Shown in pieces: positions 5,676-6,994 of a stretch of 6,994 nt of DNA (positions within the stretch are counted from its first letter, which is position 1; each line of letters begins with the position of its first letter). The translations under genes were made by a program, and so were the position numbers. The notes under the pieces were generated by a model that was given only the letters and a program-made list of their open reading frames with translations, was not told the origin of the DNA and ran no database searches. This stretch comes from an uncultured Actinomycetes bacterium (lineage in GTDB: Bacteria; Actinomycetota; Actinomycetes; Nanopelagicales; Nanopelagicaceae), in NCBI GenBank assembly GCA_903916775.1, contig CAIWXY010000214.1, positions 1 through 6,994 of the forward strand. Reading direction: 5' to 3'.

Positions 5676-6994
5676 GAGTAGCTCCCACTAGGTGGCAAAT
5701 AAGATTGCGTTACATACAAACTACTCTCGACAATCGGTTGGTCTGGTATGGCGCATGAAAGAGCAGCGGCATCGCCTTCGTTAGGTGATCCACCGAGGCG
5801 CGAGGCATACAGGGCCTTGGGCTCCAGCTTGAGGCGATTACCGAGTAGCTTATATTCTAGGGTCGTCATCTGCTCACAGAGAGCATCCCATTCGTCACCG
5901 CGCGGGATGTACACGCCAGCCTTGCACCGCTCGGCCATTGTCATCCATATACGATCACGCTCAAGACAAAAACGCTCATCAATGGATTTTGAGCCAAAAT
6001 TGATCGGCACGACTTTATTAGGTAGGAGCTGAATCAGACGATCGGTGCAGCCCTTGCCAATGCCGGTGTTATCCACGCACATCATCGATGCACCGGAGTC
6101 CATAAAATAGCGCGCGATGACATCGGCAAGGTGCATCTGGTCGGCTATGTGCCACTGCTGCATAGAAACAAACTGCGAACCCTCACGATGCACCGCGCAA
6201 GATGGGTCGCGCCCGAGGCTTGCTCCTAGGTCTACACCAAGGACGCCTCGCCATAGGCCACGACTAGGCTTTTCCATGGCTCTGCACCGTCGTATATCAG
6301 TAGGCGATAGCAATGCCTGAGTGATGGTATCTACGATCTCTCCGAGAACTTCTTGACGGTAAAAATCGCCATCGTACTCAGACTCAATTAGCCTTAAAAA
6401 GTCAGGCTCCAAAAAGACGTTTGAGTGCGTCCCGCTTGTGATCACCTCGCAGTCGGGGTCATGGATAAATCGCGATGTCCAGTTACTCGCACCACGAGGC
6501 GTAGTGAGCATGTAGACTTGTGGAGAGCCAGCACCGCGCAAGCATCCAAGCAAGACCCTGTAAGCCTCTGCGGCGTGCAACGCGGCCTCATCCATGACTA
6601 GATACTGCATCGACGTTAGGCCGCGCGTCTCATCAAAGCTCTCTGCGCTAGTACCGTGGATAAAAACGTCTTGCTCTTGATAATGGATGGTGATTATCAT
6701 TAAAGACTTGTTGTAGTCGTATGGGATATTATACGCCTTTAAAAAATCCTCAATCTCTCGGAACATTACTGTCCGTAAGGCTCGAAAGGTTTGCGCACTT
6801 ACGATACCGCTCTTTCTTTCTGCTATTTTTTTACCGACAAGCCTAGATCCACCACGCGATTTACCACTAGCACGACCAGCAAGCCAAAGCGTTTTGGTCT
6901 TCGTGCTCCGCAGCAATTTCATCTGGTGCGGTAGCATCATCTCAGGCATCTTGCTTACTCGCAGTTGGTACGACGACCTCGGCAAAAGTAATTC
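5663..6994 (-). CDS. terL: Phage terminase, large subunit (ATPase/nuclease), 5' end possibly beyond the window
   Basis: This is the motor of DNA packaging: it hydrolyses ATP to drive phage DNA through the portal and cuts the concatemer. Counting from a TTG at 6985 gives 440 residues. The N-terminal ATPase half has a Q-motif-like PHQ (residues 19-21), Walker A AGRASGKS (36-43), Walker B YLVMDEAA (128-135, D132/E133) and a coupling motif MLTTPRG (159-165). The C-terminal RNase H-like nuclease half has VDLG (251-254), CVDNTGIGKG (303-312) and EGDAAA (404-408), giving likely metal ligands D252, D305 and D405. The start is uncertain. TTG 6985 has no Shine-Dalgarno site, ATG 6949 (residue 13) has only a weak GAG, and the frame is open to base 6994, so the true start may lie outside. 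The stop overlaps the portal start by 13 bases. No small terminase is visible; it would lie upstream. Confidence 0.95.
   Translation of the reverse strand, partial: ELLLPRSSYQLRVSKMPEMMLPHQMKLLRSTKTKTLWLAGRASGKSRGGSRLVGKKIAERKSGIVSAQTFRALRTVMFREIEDFLKAYNIPYDYNKSLMIITIHYQEQDVFIHGTSAESFDETRGLTSMQYLVMDEAALHAAEAYRVLLGCLRGAGSPQVYMLTTPRGASNWTSRFIHDPDCEVITSGTHSNVFLEPDFLRLIESEYDGDFYRQEVLGEIVDTITQALLSPTDIRRCRAMEKPSRGLWRGVLGVDLGASLGRDPSCAVHREGSQFVSMQQWHIADQMHLADVIARYFMDSGASMMCVDNTGIGKGCTDRLIQLLPNKVVPINFGSKSIDERFCLERDRIWMTMAERCKAGVYIPRGDEWDALCEQMTTLEYKLLGNRLKLEPKALYASRLGGSPNEGDAAALSCAIPDQPIVESSLYVTQSYLPPSGSYSWMG
5682..5686 (-). promoter_or_regulatory. Ribosome binding site of the portal gene
   Basis: GGGAG stands 6 bases before ATG 5675, inside the end of the terminase gene. 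It favours this start over the in-frame ATG at 5666, which has no usable Shine-Dalgarno sequence. Confidence 0.7.

Overview
The window is a tightly packed structural module of a tailed double-stranded DNA bacteriophage (or prophage). Every supportable gene lies on the minus strand, so the biological order runs from base 6994 down to base 1: large terminase, portal, probable scaffold, major coat protein, pentapeptide-repeat protein, a small orphan, and the start of a gp4-like head-completion (tail accessory) protein. Portal, coat and gp4-like gene resemble Salmonella phage P22 gp1, gp5 and gp4. The order terminase-portal-scaffold-coat-gp4 is that of P22-type short-tailed viruses. The host cannot be named from this sequence. 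Good Shine-Dalgarno sites before most genes fit a bacterial host.

Layout: 5663-6994 is the large terminase (its frame is still open at the window edge). 3231-5675 is an 814-residue portal with a long Gln-rich C-terminal tail. 2348-3208 is a highly charged 286-residue protein in the scaffold position. 1104-2330 is the coat protein with a P22-like insertion region. 651-1088 is a 145-residue protein with about 16 to 17 pentapeptide repeats in unbroken register. 614-642 is a clear intrinsic terminator. 317-595 is a 92-residue protein of unknown function, and 1-320 is the 5' part of a gp4-like gene. Gaps between genes are 0 to 55 bases, and two or three gene junctions overlap. No stretch over 300 bases lacks a gene, and I see no tRNA, CRISPR array, insertion sequence or integrase.

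How it works together: the terminase pumps DNA through the portal into a procapsid built by coat on scaffold, and the gp4-like protein then extends the portal to close the filled head. The most interesting part is 614-2358. A small hairpin touches the coat Shine-Dalgarno site, the coat and pentapeptide-repeat genes follow, and a strong terminator comes right after. This suggests a separately regulated, highly expressed coat + pentapeptide unit, and raises the possibility that the pentapeptide beta-helix protein is an abundant virion component such as a capsid decoration or cement protein. That role is inference.
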